A stretch of 44,155 bases of DNA from Desulfuromonas thiophila (GTDB lineage Bacteria > Desulfobacterota > Desulfuromonadia > Desulfuromonadales > Desulfuromonadaceae), in assembly GCF_900101955.1 (NCBI RefSeq), contig NZ_FNAQ01000019.1, positions 1 through 44,155 of the forward strand, read 5' to 3'. Both the position numbers and the translations under genes were made by a program. The notes beneath the pieces are model-generated. The model did no database searches and was not told the DNA's origin. It saw nothing but the letters and a program-made list of their open reading frames with translations. Of this stretch, positions 15,246-24,499 are shown one piece after another; the stretch's first letter is position 1, and each line of letters opens with the position of its first letter.

Positions 15246-16974
15246 GCGCCGCCCGTGCGGCATCGTTACCGTTCTGCTGCCGGCCCTGCTGCCGCTTGTA
15301 TTGCTGCTGGCACTGCTGTGGCCCCAACCGGCCTGCGCCTCGCCCCAGAGCGACTACACCGCCGCCCGCGAGGCCTACCATGCCCTGCTCAGGTCGAACA
15401 GCCGCCAGCAGTACCGCCACCACTGGGAGCGGGTACTTGATCCCTTGGCGACCTTTGTGCGGCGCTATCCCCAGCATGCCCGTGCCGCCGATGCCTGCTA
15501 TCTGCTGGGCCAGGGCTATGAGAAACTTTCCGCCATCTCGCATCAGCGGGATGATCTGCAGCAGGCCCTGAGTCATTACCAGCGGCTGTTCGAGCGCTAC
15601 CCGGCCAGCTCGCTGGCCGACGATGCCCTGTTGCACAGTGCCCGCATCCAGCAGCAGCGGCTGGCTGACAACGTACAGTCCCGCCAGCTGCTGCAGCGCC
15701 TGCTGCGCCAATATCCGCGCGCTGACATGGCCGCGCCGGCCCGCACTCTGCTGGCGCAGCTGGGCGAAGCGCCACCCGCCTCGCCGGCACCGGTTGCTAC
15801 CCCGGCCGCCCAGGCCGGCGGCAGTCAGATCGAGGATATCCGTTATTCCGTCGGCGCCGACCATACCCGTTTGGTCATTGAACTCAGCGGCGAGACGCCC
15901 TACCAGCTTGGCAACCTCAGCGGCCCGCCACGGTTTTATCTGGATCTGGCCGGTGCCCGCAGCCGGGCCGGTCTGCCGGAGACGTTCAGCGTGCGGGGCG
16001 CGCCGGCTCTGCGCGCCATCCGCCAGGGCAAGGGAACCCATGGTGTGCGCCTGGTGTGCGATTTTGACCGCCTGCCGGGCTATCAGGTGTTCACCCTCAC
16101 GCAGCCGTTCCGTATCGTGGTCGATTTCAGTCATGATCAGCACGCCAGCCTGACGGCCAACCCGCCGCAGTTGCGCGAGGCTCCGGCCAGTGCGCCGCGC
16201 CAGCCGGCCGGCGATGCCGTGACTGCCCTGCTGCCGGCCAAAAGCGCCGAGCCGGTGCAGCGGCTGCAGCTGCCGCCGCTGAAAAAGAAACAGCGTCTGC
16301 GCATTGTGGTCGATGCCGGTCATGGCGGTAAAGACCCCGGTGCGGTGGGCGCCGGCGGCCTGTACGAGAAGGATATCACGCTGGCAATGGCCAAAAAGCT
16401 GGCCGAGCAGCTGCGGCAGCAGGTGTCCTGCGAGGTGCTGCTGACCCGTGAGCGCGATGTCTATCTTACCCTGCAGCAGCGCACCGCTTTTGCCAATGAG
16501 GTGGATGCCGACCTGTTCGTGTCGATCCATGCCAATGCCAGCCTCAACAAGGCGGCCCATGGCACGGAGACCTTTTTTCTCAATTTCTCCAAGAACGACA
16601 AGGCCATTGAGGTGGCGGCGCGGGAAAACGGCATGAGCTTGAAGGAGGTCAGCGACCTGGAGCTGATTCTGTTTGATCTGATGGCCAACGCCAAGATCAA
16701 CGAATCGAGCCGGCTGGCCACGGAGATTCAGCAGGCGATGGTGAAGCGGCTGCGCCAGAAATATCCGGTTCGTGACCTGGGGGTGAAGCAGGGGCCGTTC
16801 CATGTGCTGCTCGGCGCCACCATGCCTTCGGTGCTGGTCGAGGTGGCTTTTATCAGCCATGCCAAGGAGGCCAGTTATCTCAAGAACAGCCATTACCAGG
16901 CTCAGGCCGTTCTCGGCATCAGTCAGGGCGTGGCCAATTACCTGCGTTCGCAGAATCTGCTGGCCGAAAGGTAG
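15238..16974 (+). CDS. N-acetylmuramoyl-L-alanine amidase with TPR and AMIN domains
   Basis: This periplasmic zinc enzyme cleaves the bond between MurNAc and the stem peptide, typically at septation. A signal peptide covers about the first 34 residues (hydrophobic core, then PACA/SPQ). Next is a tetratricopeptide-like helical region with repeated YP and A-D-A patterns. The AMIN domain that targets the envelope contains ...YSVGADHTRLVIELS. The C-terminal amidase_3 domain has VDAGHGGKDPGA, TRERDVY, SIHANA and the glutamate in VLVEVAFISH. The ATG at 15238 gives a compact signal peptide and overlaps mutS by eight bases. An in-frame ATG at 15217 is also possible; neither has a strong ribosome binding site. 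It is AmiC-like, but no symbol is assigned. Confidence 0.93.
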   Translation: MTERRPCGIVTVLLPALLPLVLLLALLWPQPACASPQSDYTAAREAYHALLRSNSRQQYRHHWERVLDPLATFVRRYPQHARAADACYLLGQGYEKLSAISHQRDDLQQALSHYQRLFERYPASSLADDALLHSARIQQQRLADNVQSRQLLQRLLRQYPRADMAAPARTLLAQLGEAPPASPAPVATPAAQAGGSQIEDIRYSVGADHTRLVIELSGETPYQLGNLSGPPRFYLDLAGARSRAGLPETFSVRGAPALRAIRQGKGTHGVRLVCDFDRLPGYQVFTLTQPFRIVVDFSHDQHASLTANPPQLREAPASAPRQPAGDAVTALLPAKSAEPVQRLQLPPLKKKQRLRIVVDAGHGGKDPGAVGAGGLYEKDITLAMAKKLAEQLRQQVSCEVLLTRERDVYLTLQQRTAFANEVDADLFVSIHANASLNKAAHGTETFFLNFSKNDKAIEVAARENGMSLKEVSDLELILFDLMANAKINESSRLATEIQQAMVKRLRQKYPVRDLGVKQGPFHVLLGATMPSVLVEVAFISHAKEASYLKNSHYQAQAVLGISQGVANYLRSQNLLAER

Positions 16975-16983
16975 ACCGTCGCC

Positions 16984-19671
16984 ATGCCGCATCAGCGTCC
17001 CGTCGTTGTCTGTCCCGATCTGAATCCGCCGGCCAGCTTCGCCGGCGATTTCGCCACCGCCCGGCCGGCCGTGCTTGAGCAGCTGCGTGGCTGGCGCGAT
17101 CATTGCGCGCAGCTGATCCGCACGGCCCATCGCCAGGGTGCCAGTGGCCGTCAGACCGTGGTGGCTCTGACAGCCATGACCGATAGCCTGACCGGCTTTC
17201 TCGCCGGGTTCTGCCGGCGCGATCTGCCGCCCGACGAGGACAGTGCGCTGATTGCCCTGGGGGGGTACGGCCGCGGCGAGATGAATCCCTATTCCGACAT
17301 CGACCTGATGTTCTTCAGCCCCGGACCGGCCAGCGCCAGTCTGCAGGAGCTGTCACAGCGCATGCTCTATCTGCTGTGGGATCTGGGATACGATGTCTCG
17401 CCCTGTGTGCGCAGCCGGCAGGATTGCCTGCAACTGGCCGAGCAGGATCTGACGGTGGCCACGGCCATGCTCGATTCGCGTTTTCTGGCCGGCAATGCCG
17501 CCGTTCACGACCTGTACCGCAAACAGGTGCATGCGGTGCTGCTCAACCGCAACAGCCAGGAATTCATCCGCGCCAAGCTGGCGGAGAGCGAGCAGCGCCG
17601 CCGCCGTTTCGGTTCGTCGGTCTATCTGCTGGAGCCCAACATCAAGGAAGGCGAGGGCGGTCTGCGCGATCTGCACACGGCCTGGTGGGTCTGTCAGGTC
17701 AAGTACAAGCTCGACAGTCTGCGCGGTCTGGTCATCAAGGGCGTAATCAGCGAGGAGGAACATCAGCAGTTCTTCAGCCTGCTCGAGGCCCTCTGGCGCA
17801 TCCGCAATGAGCTGCATTATCTTTCACCACGCAAGAACGACCAGCTGCACTTTGACAAGCAGGAACAGCTGGCCGCTTTTTTTGGCTATCAGGATTGCAG
17901 AACGGCCCTGGCGGTCGAGCAGTTCATGCAGCACTACTACGAAACCGCCAGCCGGGTGGAACATCTGGCCTCCAGCCTGATCGCCCGGGCACAGAGCACC
18001 ACCCAGAGTGAACACCGCCTGCTGGGCTACCTGAAACGCCGCAACATCGATGAGAACTTCTTCGCCTTGCGCGGCGAGATCTATCCCTGTCACGACGATC
18101 TGTTTGCCCGCGAGCCGGCTCTGATGATGCAGGCTTTTTTTCTGGCCCAGCGCCACGAACTGGCCCTGAGTCTGAAGCTGAAAACCCTGATCCGCGAGAA
18201 TCAGTTCCGTATCAACGACCGTTTGCGCCGGTCGCGCGCCATGGCCGGCACCTTTCTCGAAATCCTGCGGGGCAAAAAACAGGTCTACGAGATTCTGGCG
18301 CAGATGCATCATCTGCTGTTTCTCAACCATTTCATCCCGGAATTCAGGCGTATCTACTGCCGTGTGCAGCACGATGCCTACCATATCTACACCGTCGATA
18401 CCCATACCCTGTTCGCCGTGCGTGAGATCACCCGGCTGTGGCAGGGGGTCTACCGCGAGAAGAAGCCCCTGCTCACCCGCCTGGCGCAGGAAACCGAGAA
18501 ACCGCAGCTGTTGATTCTGGCGGTGCTGTTGCATGATATCGGCAAGGGCCAGGGCAGTCAGCATAGCGAAAAGGGTGCCCGCATGATCCCGACCATCGCC
18601 CGTCGTTTGGGATTGGGGCGCGAGGACAGCCTGCGGCTGGAGTTTCTGGTGCGCCATCATCTGCAGATGGCCTATATCTCGCAGCGGCGCGACCTGCACG
18701 ACGACAACCTGATCGCCCAGTTCGCCGCCACCATGCAGATGAGTGAAAACCTCAACATGCTCTATCTGCTGACCTTTGCCGACATCAAGGCCGTTGGCCC
18801 CGATGTGTGGACGGAATGGAAGGGCTTTTTGCTGCAGGAACTGTATGAAAAAACCTATACGGTGCTGGAGAAGGGCAATTTTGTGCGCGAGGAGCGCTCG
18901 GAGAAGATTCGCAACCGCAAGCGCAAGGTGTTTGAGCTGTTGGCCGAGGAATTCGACCCGCGTCTGGTGCGCGACTGTCTGCGCAACTGTTCGACCCGCT
19001 ACCTGATGGCCCATCGTTCGGCCAAGATCGCCCAGCACCTGCGCGTGGTGCTGCAACGCGGCGACAGTCCGTTGGCCATGCAGGTCGCCTTCCGGCCCGA
19101 ACGCAGCTATACCGAGGTCATCATCGTTACCCTGGATGTGCCGGGGCTGTTCACCATCATCGCCGGGGTCATGTCGGCCAACGGCATCAACATCCTTGGC
19201 GCCCAGATCTATACGCAGAAGAACGGCACGGCTGTGGACGTTCTGCAGGTGGGCAGTTCCGACGGCCTGATCTACGATGACCCGCGTAAATGGCAGAAGG
19301 TGGAGGCCGATCTGCTCTGGTTTCTGCAGGGTCGTGGCCGGGTGGAGGAGGCGGTGCAGAAACGGCGCAGTTCGGTGCAACTGAGCTGCAAGAAAATGGT
19401 GCCGCGGGTGCCGCCGCGGGTGGATATCGACAACAGCATTTCCGCCGAGCATACGGTCATCGATATCAGTACCCGTGACGAGGTGGGCCTGCTCTACAGC
19501 ATCAACCACTGCCTCAACCAACTGGGGTTGTATGTCGGCGTGGCCAAGATCACCACCAAGGGCGAGCGGGCCGGTGACACCTTCTATGTCCAGGACATCT
19601 TCGGCAGCAAGATCACCCAGCAGGAGAAGCTCGATGAACTACGCCGCGCCCTGCTGGAGTGTCTGCAGTGA
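16984..19671 (+). CDS. glnD: [protein-PII] uridylyltransferase / uridylyl-removing enzyme
   Basis: GlnD senses glutamine and attaches or removes UMP on PII signalling proteins, setting glutamine synthetase activity and nitrogen gene expression. The protein has 895 residues. The nucleotidyltransferase domain has GGYGRGEMNPYSDIDLMFF from about residue 93. The linked helical domain follows. An HD hydrolase domain has LLHDIGKGQG near residue 515 and RHHLQMAYIS after it. Two C-terminal ACT domains, near 710-790 and 820-895, bind glutamine. It begins nine bases after the amidase gene. The last codons overlap the xerD start as GTGA, and the upstream GGAG within glnD serves as the xerD ribosome binding site. 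Confidence 0.97.
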   Translation: MPHQRPVVVCPDLNPPASFAGDFATARPAVLEQLRGWRDHCAQLIRTAHRQGASGRQTVVALTAMTDSLTGFLAGFCRRDLPPDEDSALIALGGYGRGEMNPYSDIDLMFFSPGPASASLQELSQRMLYLLWDLGYDVSPCVRSRQDCLQLAEQDLTVATAMLDSRFLAGNAAVHDLYRKQVHAVLLNRNSQEFIRAKLAESEQRRRRFGSSVYLLEPNIKEGEGGLRDLHTAWWVCQVKYKLDSLRGLVIKGVISEEEHQQFFSLLEALWRIRNELHYLSPRKNDQLHFDKQEQLAAFFGYQDCRTALAVEQFMQHYYETASRVEHLASSLIARAQSTTQSEHRLLGYLKRRNIDENFFALRGEIYPCHDDLFAREPALMMQAFFLAQRHELALSLKLKTLIRENQFRINDRLRRSRAMAGTFLEILRGKKQVYEILAQMHHLLFLNHFIPEFRRIYCRVQHDAYHIYTVDTHTLFAVREITRLWQGVYREKKPLLTRLAQETEKPQLLILAVLLHDIGKGQGSQHSEKGARMIPTIARRLGLGREDSLRLEFLVRHHLQMAYISQRRDLHDDNLIAQFAATMQMSENLNMLYLLTFADIKAVGPDVWTEWKGFLLQELYEKTYTVLEKGNFVREERSEKIRNRKRKVFELLAEEFDPRLVRDCLRNCSTRYLMAHRSAKIAQHLRVVLQRGDSPLAMQVAFRPERSYTEVIIVTLDVPGLFTIIAGVMSANGINILGAQIYTQKNGTAVDVLQVGSSDGLIYDDPRKWQKVEADLLWFLQGRGRVEEAVQKRRSSVQLSCKKMVPRVPPRVDIDNSISAEHTVIDISTRDEVGLLYSINHCLNQLGLYVGVAKITTKGERAGDTFYVQDIFGSKITQQEKLDELRRALLECLQ

Positions 19672-20570
19672 CGGCGACGGTCCTTGATCGGCTGATTGAT
19701 GATTTTCTGTATTTTCTGCGGGTTGAAAAGGGACTGAGCCCGGCCACGCTGGAAGCCTACAGCCGCGATCTGCAGCGCCATGGCGCCTTTTTGCGCCAGC
19801 AGGGGCTGACCGGCCTGCAGTCCGTCGATCCGGCGCTGCTGGTGACGTTCTTCGCCGCCCTGCGCCATGAGGGGCTGGGGGTGCGCAGCCGGGTGCGGCT
19901 GCTGGCGGCCCTGCGCGGGTTTTATCGTTTTGCCGTCGACCAGCGGCAGCTGACGGAAAACCCCCTGTTGCTGCTCGACAGCCCGCGCCTACTGCAAACC
20001 CTGCCCGGTTGCCTGAGCCCGGCCGAGGTGGATCGCCTGCTGCAGGTGCGTGGTCAGGATTGCCTGCTCGACCAGCGTGACCAGACCATGCTGGAACTGC
20101 TCTATGCCAGCGGGCTGCGTGTGTCTGAACTGGTCGGGCTGCGCTGCAGCGATTATCAGGCCACCACCGGCATGGTGCGGGTCATGGGCAAGGGCTCCAG
20201 GCAGCGGCTGGTGCCTGTCGGTGAGCCGGCCCAGGACTGTCTCAGACATTACCTGGCCCAGGTCCGGCCGCAGCTGCTGAGCGATGCCGACAGCCCGGCG
20301 CTGTTTCTCAGCCGCCGGGGCAGGGGCTTGACACGCCAGGGCTTCTGGCTGATGATAAAGCGCCGTGCCCGCCAGGCCGGCCTGACACAGACCATCACCC
20401 CCCACACCCTGCGCCATTCCTTCGCGACCCATCTGCTTGAAAACGGCGCGGACCTGCGGGTCGTGCAGATGCTGCTGGGACACGCCGACATCACCACCAC
20501 GCAGATCTATACCCATGTCAGTCGCGAGCACCTGCAACGGGTGCATGAGCGTTTCCACCCGCGCCCCTAG
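19668..20570 (+). CDS. xerD: tyrosine recombinase XerD (XerC/D family)
   Basis: The 300-residue recombinase resolves chromosome dimers at dif together with its partner and can be hijacked by mobile elements. The catalytic set is complete: Arg151 (SGLRVSEL), Lys175 (GKGSRQR), His246 and Arg249 (HTLRHSFATHLL), His272 (LGHADITTTQ) and Tyr281 (IYTHVS). The N-terminal core-binding domain has VEKGLSPATLEAYSRDL. The start is GTG at 19668, overlapping the glnD stop, with TGGAG at good distance. Assignment to XerD rather than XerC rests on overall look and is not certain. A dif-like site lies in the same window at 37398. Confidence 0.93.
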   Translation: MTATVLDRLIDDFLYFLRVEKGLSPATLEAYSRDLQRHGAFLRQQGLTGLQSVDPALLVTFFAALRHEGLGVRSRVRLLAALRGFYRFAVDQRQLTENPLLLLDSPRLLQTLPGCLSPAEVDRLLQVRGQDCLLDQRDQTMLELLYASGLRVSELVGLRCSDYQATTGMVRVMGKGSRQRLVPVGEPAQDCLRHYLAQVRPQLLSDADSPALFLSRRGRGLTRQGFWLMIKRRARQAGLTQTITPHTLRHSFATHLLENGADLRVVQMLLGHADITTTQIYTHVSREHLQRVHERFHPRP

Positions 20571-20592
20571 GGCGCGCACCATCGAGGAGTGC

Positions 20593-21786
20593 ATGAAATA
20601 CCTGGTATTGCTGGGCGACGGCATGGCCGACGAGCCCATGGACGAACTTGGCGGCAAGACCGTGCTGCAGGCCGCCCGGACCCCTTTTATGGACCGATTG
20701 GCCAGTGCCGGCGAGTTGGGCATGGCCCAGACGGTGCCGGCCGCCTACCATCCCGGCAGCGATGTCGCCAACCTCAGCGTGTTCGGTTACGATCCGGCCA
20801 GCTGCTACACGGGTCGCTCACCTTTGGAAGCGGCCAGCATGGGAGTGCGGCTGGCGCCCGAGGATGTGGCCTTTCGCCTGAATCTGGTCGATATCGTGCA
20901 TCATCAGGGCAAGCTGTATATGGCCGATTTCGCCGCCGGCCATATCAGCAGTGGCGAAGCGCGCGAGCTGATTCTGAGCCTGCAGGACGAATTGGGCGAT
21001 GCGGATTTCGAGTTCCACCCCGGAGTGTCCTACCGTCATCTGCTGGTCTGGCGCAACGGTGAGGACCGGTTGCGGTTCGTGCCGCCTCACGACATCATCA
21101 ACCAGAGCATTGAAGACAAGATGCCGCAGGGGCAGGGTGCCGAGGTTCTGATCAACCTGATGACATCGGCTCAGATGCTGCTCAAGAACCATCCGGTCAA
21201 CCTGCGACGCATCCGCGACAATCAGGTGCCGGCCAGTTCCATCTGGCTGTGGGGTCATGGTCGGGCGCCGCAGATGCCGACCTATGCCGAAAAATTCGGC
21301 ATCAGCGGAGCGGTGATTTCCGCCGTTGACCTGATTAAGGGAATTGGTGTCTATGCCGGTCTTGAGGTGATTGAGGTGCCTGGCGCGACGGGTTATGTCG
21401 ATACCAACTATGCCGGCAAGGCCGCGGCGGCGATCGATGCGCTCAGCCGGCATGATTTCGTCTACCTGCATGTCGAGGCCCCGGACGAGGCCGGCCATGC
21501 CGGCAACCTGGAGGAAAAGATCCGCGCTATCGAGCGGTTTGACGCCGAGATCGTCGGCGCCGTGCTGCAACAGCTGTCAGAGCCCTATCGTCTGCTGCTG
21601 TTGCCCGATCATCCCACGCCCCTGCATCTGCGCACCCATTCGCGTGATCCGGTTCCCTATGTGCTGTACGATTCGCGACAGGACAGGGCCAGCGGCCTGA
21701 CCTACTGCGAGCAGGCGGCGCACAGCACCGGCCGCTTCTGTGAGCAGGGACACCTGCTGCTGCCGCAGCTGCTGCAGCGCGCCTGA
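20593..21786 (+). CDS. apgM: cofactor-independent phosphoglycerate mutase, archaeal type (ApgM family)
   Basis: This is a 397-residue member of the alkaline phosphatase-like superfamily that would interconvert 3- and 2-phosphoglycerate using metal ions. LLGDGMADEP at the N-terminus supplies the first metal ligand. The nucleophilic Ser lies in SDVANLSVFGYDP. HVEAPDEAGHAG and LLLPDHPTP give the remaining metal ligands. Some members of this family were proposed to be homoserine kinases, so that alternative should be kept in mind. The ATG at 20593 follows GAGGAG at close range. It is 22 bases behind xerD and probably co-transcribed. Confidence 0.9.
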   Translation: MKYLVLLGDGMADEPMDELGGKTVLQAARTPFMDRLASAGELGMAQTVPAAYHPGSDVANLSVFGYDPASCYTGRSPLEAASMGVRLAPEDVAFRLNLVDIVHHQGKLYMADFAAGHISSGEARELILSLQDELGDADFEFHPGVSYRHLLVWRNGEDRLRFVPPHDIINQSIEDKMPQGQGAEVLINLMTSAQMLLKNHPVNLRRIRDNQVPASSIWLWGHGRAPQMPTYAEKFGISGAVISAVDLIKGIGVYAGLEVIEVPGATGYVDTNYAGKAAAAIDALSRHDFVYLHVEAPDEAGHAGNLEEKIRAIERFDAEIVGAVLQQLSEPYRLLLLPDHPTPLHLRTHSRDPVPYVLYDSRQDRASGLTYCEQAAHSTGRFCEQGHLLLPQLLQRA

Positions 21787-21806
21787 CTGCGGACCAGGTC
21801 GACGCC

Positions 21807-22652
21807 ATGCTGTCTTCCCTGCTGCCCGCCGCCCTGTGCCGCCTGCCACGCAATCGCATGACCCTGGCTGGTCTGTTGCTGGTGGGGCTCATGTGTCTGC
21901 TGGCATTGCTGGCCCCCTTGCTGCCGGGCGATCCCGGCGCGGTGGACATCGGCCGCCAGCTGTTGCCTCCCGGTCCCGACGCCTGGCTTGGTACCGACGA
22001 TCTGGGGCGTGATGTGCTGACACGTATCGCCTATGGCGCGCGCATTTCGCTGTTGGTCGGATTGGTGGCGGTCGGCATCGCCACGCTGATCGGGATTCTG
22101 CTGGGGGCGCTGGCGGGTTACTATGGCGGCTGGGTCGACATCCTAATCATGCGTTTTGTCGATATCATGCTGTGTTTCCCGTCATTTTTTCTGATTCTGG
22201 CGGTCATTGCCTTTCTGGAGCCGTCGATCTGGAACATCATGGCCATCATCGGCCTGACCGGCTGGATGGGTGTGGCGCGGCTGGTGCGGGCCGAATTTCT
22301 GTCCCTGCGCCAGCGCGATTTTGTTCTGGCGGTACGTTCCTTGGGGGCTTCCGACAGCCGCATCATCTTCCGCCATATTCTGCCCAATGCCCTGTCGCCG
22401 GTGCTGGTATCGGCCACCCTGGGAGTGGCCGGCGCCATACTGACCGAAAGCTCCCTGTCGTTTCTGGGCATCGGGGTGCAGCCGCCCACGCCCTCCTGGG
22501 GCAACATGCTGATTACCGGCAAGCAGACCCTGGGGACGGCCTGGTGGCTGTCGCTGTTTCCCGGTCTGGCCATTCTGCTGACGGTGCTGGGTTACAATCT
22601 GCTGGGGGAGGGGTTGCGCGATCTGTTTGATCCCCGTAGTGGTGATGCCTGA
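21807..22652 (+). CDS. ABC transporter permease, DppC/OppC type
   Basis: This inner-membrane permease subunit belongs to a peptide/nickel-type ABC importer and has 281 residues. The N-terminal membrane segment of the family (residues ~20-40) is followed by the extracytoplasmic PGPDAWLGTDDLGRDVLTRIAYGAR signature region. The transmembrane core and the EAA loop RSLGASDSRIIFRHILPNA follow; that loop docks to the ATPase. The C-terminus ends GEGLRDLFDPR, as usual. Neither the DppB partner nor the ATPase or binding protein lies next to it, so it is separated from the rest of its transporter unless those lie outside the window. It is 20 bases after apgM. Confidence 0.92.
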   Translation: MLSSLLPAALCRLPRNRMTLAGLLLVGLMCLLALLAPLLPGDPGAVDIGRQLLPPGPDAWLGTDDLGRDVLTRIAYGARISLLVGLVAVGIATLIGILLGALAGYYGGWVDILIMRFVDIMLCFPSFFLILAVIAFLEPSIWNIMAIIGLTGWMGVARLVRAEFLSLRQRDFVLAVRSLGASDSRIIFRHILPNALSPVLVSATLGVAGAILTESSLSFLGIGVQPPTPSWGNMLITGKQTLGTAWWLSLFPGLAILLTVLGYNLLGEGLRDLFDPRSGDA

Positions 22653-22653
22653 T

Positions 22654-22684
22654 GGCGCCGCAAAAACGCACCCGTTTTTGCGCC
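22654..22684. repeat. inverted repeat after the permease gene
   Basis: GCAAAAACG and CGTTTTTGC form a perfect 9-bp stem extended by GGCGC/GCGCC. There is no trailing T run, so it may be a weak terminator or a structured mRNA end. Confidence 0.4.
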
Positions 22685-22769
22685 AGCTGCATGGCTGAAC
22701 GGCCGGGGCCGTCTCAAACTGCTGGCCCAGGGCCAACGTGACAGGGCGCAGGAGGGAGAAGCCGTTGCG

Positions 22770-23195
22770 ATGTCGCTGAAGCAGTTGTTACACCTGACTC
22801 CGGCCGGATTGATCGAGGCACGGCTGCAGGCGGTGACCGCCGGCCGTTTTGGCCTGATCTATGACAGCTATCACCCACAATCCGCGTTTCGCCAGCAGTT
22901 TCCATTGCGTAAGGATTATCTGCGCTTTGCCGCCGCAGCGGCCCTGCGGCAGTGCCGTCTGCTCGACTACCAGCTGGTTCAGCAGTGGCACCGGGCTGAT
23001 CATGCCGAGGTGCTGTTCTGGCTGCGGCTGCAGGCGCCGCCGCGACCGGTCGATGCCTGGTTGGAGCTGGCCGAGCTGGACCGGACGGCTCATGGCTGGC
23101 GTTACCGTTGCGGCTATCGGCTGAGCTGGCCGGAACCGCCGGCGCCGGATACCGTTGATCCCGAGCGTCTGCGTCTTGAAGGTCTGTGTTTCTGA
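22770..23195 (+). CDS. YchJ-like NTF2-fold protein
   Basis: The 141-residue protein begins LKQLLHLTPAGLIEARLQAVTAGRFGLIYDSYHP. This resembles the middle domain of YchJ/UPF0225 proteins (TPEALMRSRY-like), which has an NTF2-type fold. The Cys-rich SEC-C zinc motifs that usually flank that domain are absent. The remainder, with DYLRFAAAAALRQCRL and a C-terminal strand-rich part, keeps the same pattern. An AGGAGGGAG run lies upstream of the ATG at 22770. It is placed before mutM with a 24-base gap, so the two may be co-transcribed. Function is unknown. Confidence 0.6.
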   Translation: MSLKQLLHLTPAGLIEARLQAVTAGRFGLIYDSYHPQSAFRQQFPLRKDYLRFAAAAALRQCRLLDYQLVQQWHRADHAEVLFWLRLQAPPRPVDAWLELAELDRTAHGWRYRCGYRLSWPEPPAPDTVDPERLRLEGLCF

Positions 23196-23219
23196 TCTGC
23201 TCAGTATCCTGGAGGCACG

Positions 23220-24050
23220 ATGCCTGAATTGCCCGAAGTGGAAACCGTGCGGGCCGGGCTCGAACCGCACCTGCTGCACCGCCGTCTGGTGGCCTGTCAG
23301 GTTTATCAGCCTCGGCTGCGCTATCCGGTGCCGGCCGATCTGGCCGTCCGTCTGTACCAGCAGACCATCCACCAGTTGAGTCGCCGCGGCAAGTATCTGC
23401 TGCTGCACTGCGCGAGCGGCACGCTGCTCATTCATCTGGGCATGTCCGGTAGCCTGCGCTTGCTGCGCAAGCTGGAGCCGGCCGGCCGTCACGATCAGGT
23501 TGATCTGCTGCTCGACGATGGCACCTGTCTGCGGTTTCATGACCCCCGCCGTTTTGGTCTGCTGCTGTGGCAGCCGGCCGGGCAAGGAGAGCATCCGCTG
23601 CTGGTGGGTCTGGGGCCGGAGCCCCTGTCGTCGGCCTTTACCACAGAGGTTCTGGCGCGGGCCTGCAACACCAGCCGCCAGGCCATCAAGGTCCGGCTGA
23701 TGGACAGCCGCGTGGTGGTCGGCGTTGGTAACATCTACGCCAACGAGGCCCTGTTCGTCGCCGGTATCGATCCGCGCCGGCCGGCCGCCAGCCTCACGCG
23801 CGCGGAACTGCGCCAGCTGGTGCGTGCCGTCAAACAGGTGCTGCGGCTGGCCATTGCCGCTGGTGGCACCACCTTGCGCGATTTCGTCGATGGCAGCGGT
23901 CAACCCGGCTATTTCAGCCAGCAATTGCGTGTCTACGGTCGTGAGGATGAACCCTGTCGTCGCTGCCAGCGGCCCATTGTCCAGTGTCGCCTGGCCCAGC
24001 GCTCGACCTATTTCTGTCCCCACTGTCAGCCGCCGCTGGCATCACCCTGA
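23220..24050 (+). CDS. mutM: formamidopyrimidine-DNA glycosylase (Fpg/MutM)
   Basis: MutM removes 8-oxoguanine and ring-opened purines from DNA and nicks the strand. The protein has 276 residues. The N-terminal MPELPEVETVRAGLE supplies Pro2, the Schiff-base nucleophile, and Glu3. HLGMSGSLR and FHDPRRFG are conserved, as is the helix-two-turn-helix NIYANEALF. The C-terminal zinc finger CRRCQRPI...CPHC has all four Cys. The ATG at 23220 follows GGAGG. The thioesterase gene starts 11 bases downstream. Confidence 0.98.
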   Translation: MPELPEVETVRAGLEPHLLHRRLVACQVYQPRLRYPVPADLAVRLYQQTIHQLSRRGKYLLLHCASGTLLIHLGMSGSLRLLRKLEPAGRHDQVDLLLDDGTCLRFHDPRRFGLLLWQPAGQGEHPLLVGLGPEPLSSAFTTEVLARACNTSRQAIKVRLMDSRVVVGVGNIYANEALFVAGIDPRRPAASLTRAELRQLVRAVKQVLRLAIAAGGTTLRDFVDGSGQPGYFSQQLRVYGREDEPCRRCQRPIVQCRLAQRSTYFCPHCQPPLASP

Positions 24051-24061
24051 GGAACGACACC

Positions 24062-24499
24062 ATGGATGGTTACCCCTTTGTGCTGCCCTATCAGGTCCGT
24101 ATCAGCGACATCAATTATGGTGGCCATGTGGCCAATTCGGCGGTACTGGATTTTTTTCAGGAGGCGCGCATTGCCTTTCTGCGGCAGCTGGGTGGTTTTA
24201 CCGAGCTGGCCATCGGCGATGGTTGCGGTCTGATTCTGCCCGAGGCGCAACTGTTCTACCGTGCCGAGATGTTTCATGGCGATTTGCTGGAGATAGGAGT
24301 CCGGCTACGGGAGAGCCAACGCTCGGCCGTGGTGCTGGAGTACCGCATTGAACGGCAGGGAACCCTGACCGCCGAAGGCAGCACCGTGCTGGTGGCCTTT
24401 GACTACGGGGCGCGCAAGCCGCGGCGGCTGCCGGCGGCCTTTGTCGAGCGCATCAGGTGCCTGCAAGCGGCAGCAGAGGAAGGATCTCCGTTTCCGTGA
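24062..24499 (+). CDS. acyl-CoA thioesterase, hotdog fold (4HBT family)
   Basis: The 145-residue protein has the 4-hydroxybenzoyl-CoA thioesterase pattern: [28 protein letters not shown] near residues 12-40, where Asp and the following helix form the active site. The later strands [22 protein letters not shown]-like complete the sheet. It would hydrolyse an acyl thioester; the substrate cannot be told. The ATG at 24062 follows GAGGAA. Its last 47 bases overlap the 3' end of the convergent pilin gene, so the two coding ends share DNA on opposite strands. Confidence 0.85.
   Translation: MDGYPFVLPYQVRISDINYGGHVANSAVLDFFQEARIAFLRQLGGFTELAIGDGCGLILPEAQLFYRAEMFHGDLLEIGVRLRESQRSAVVLEYRIERQGTLTAEGSTVLVAFDYGARKPRRLPAAFVERIRCLQAAAEEGSPFP

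Noticed and set aside
15178-17130. 650-codon minus-strand frame opposite the amidase and glnD genes
   Set aside because: Spans two clearly coding plus-strand genes; composition typical of antisense frames in GC-rich DNA.
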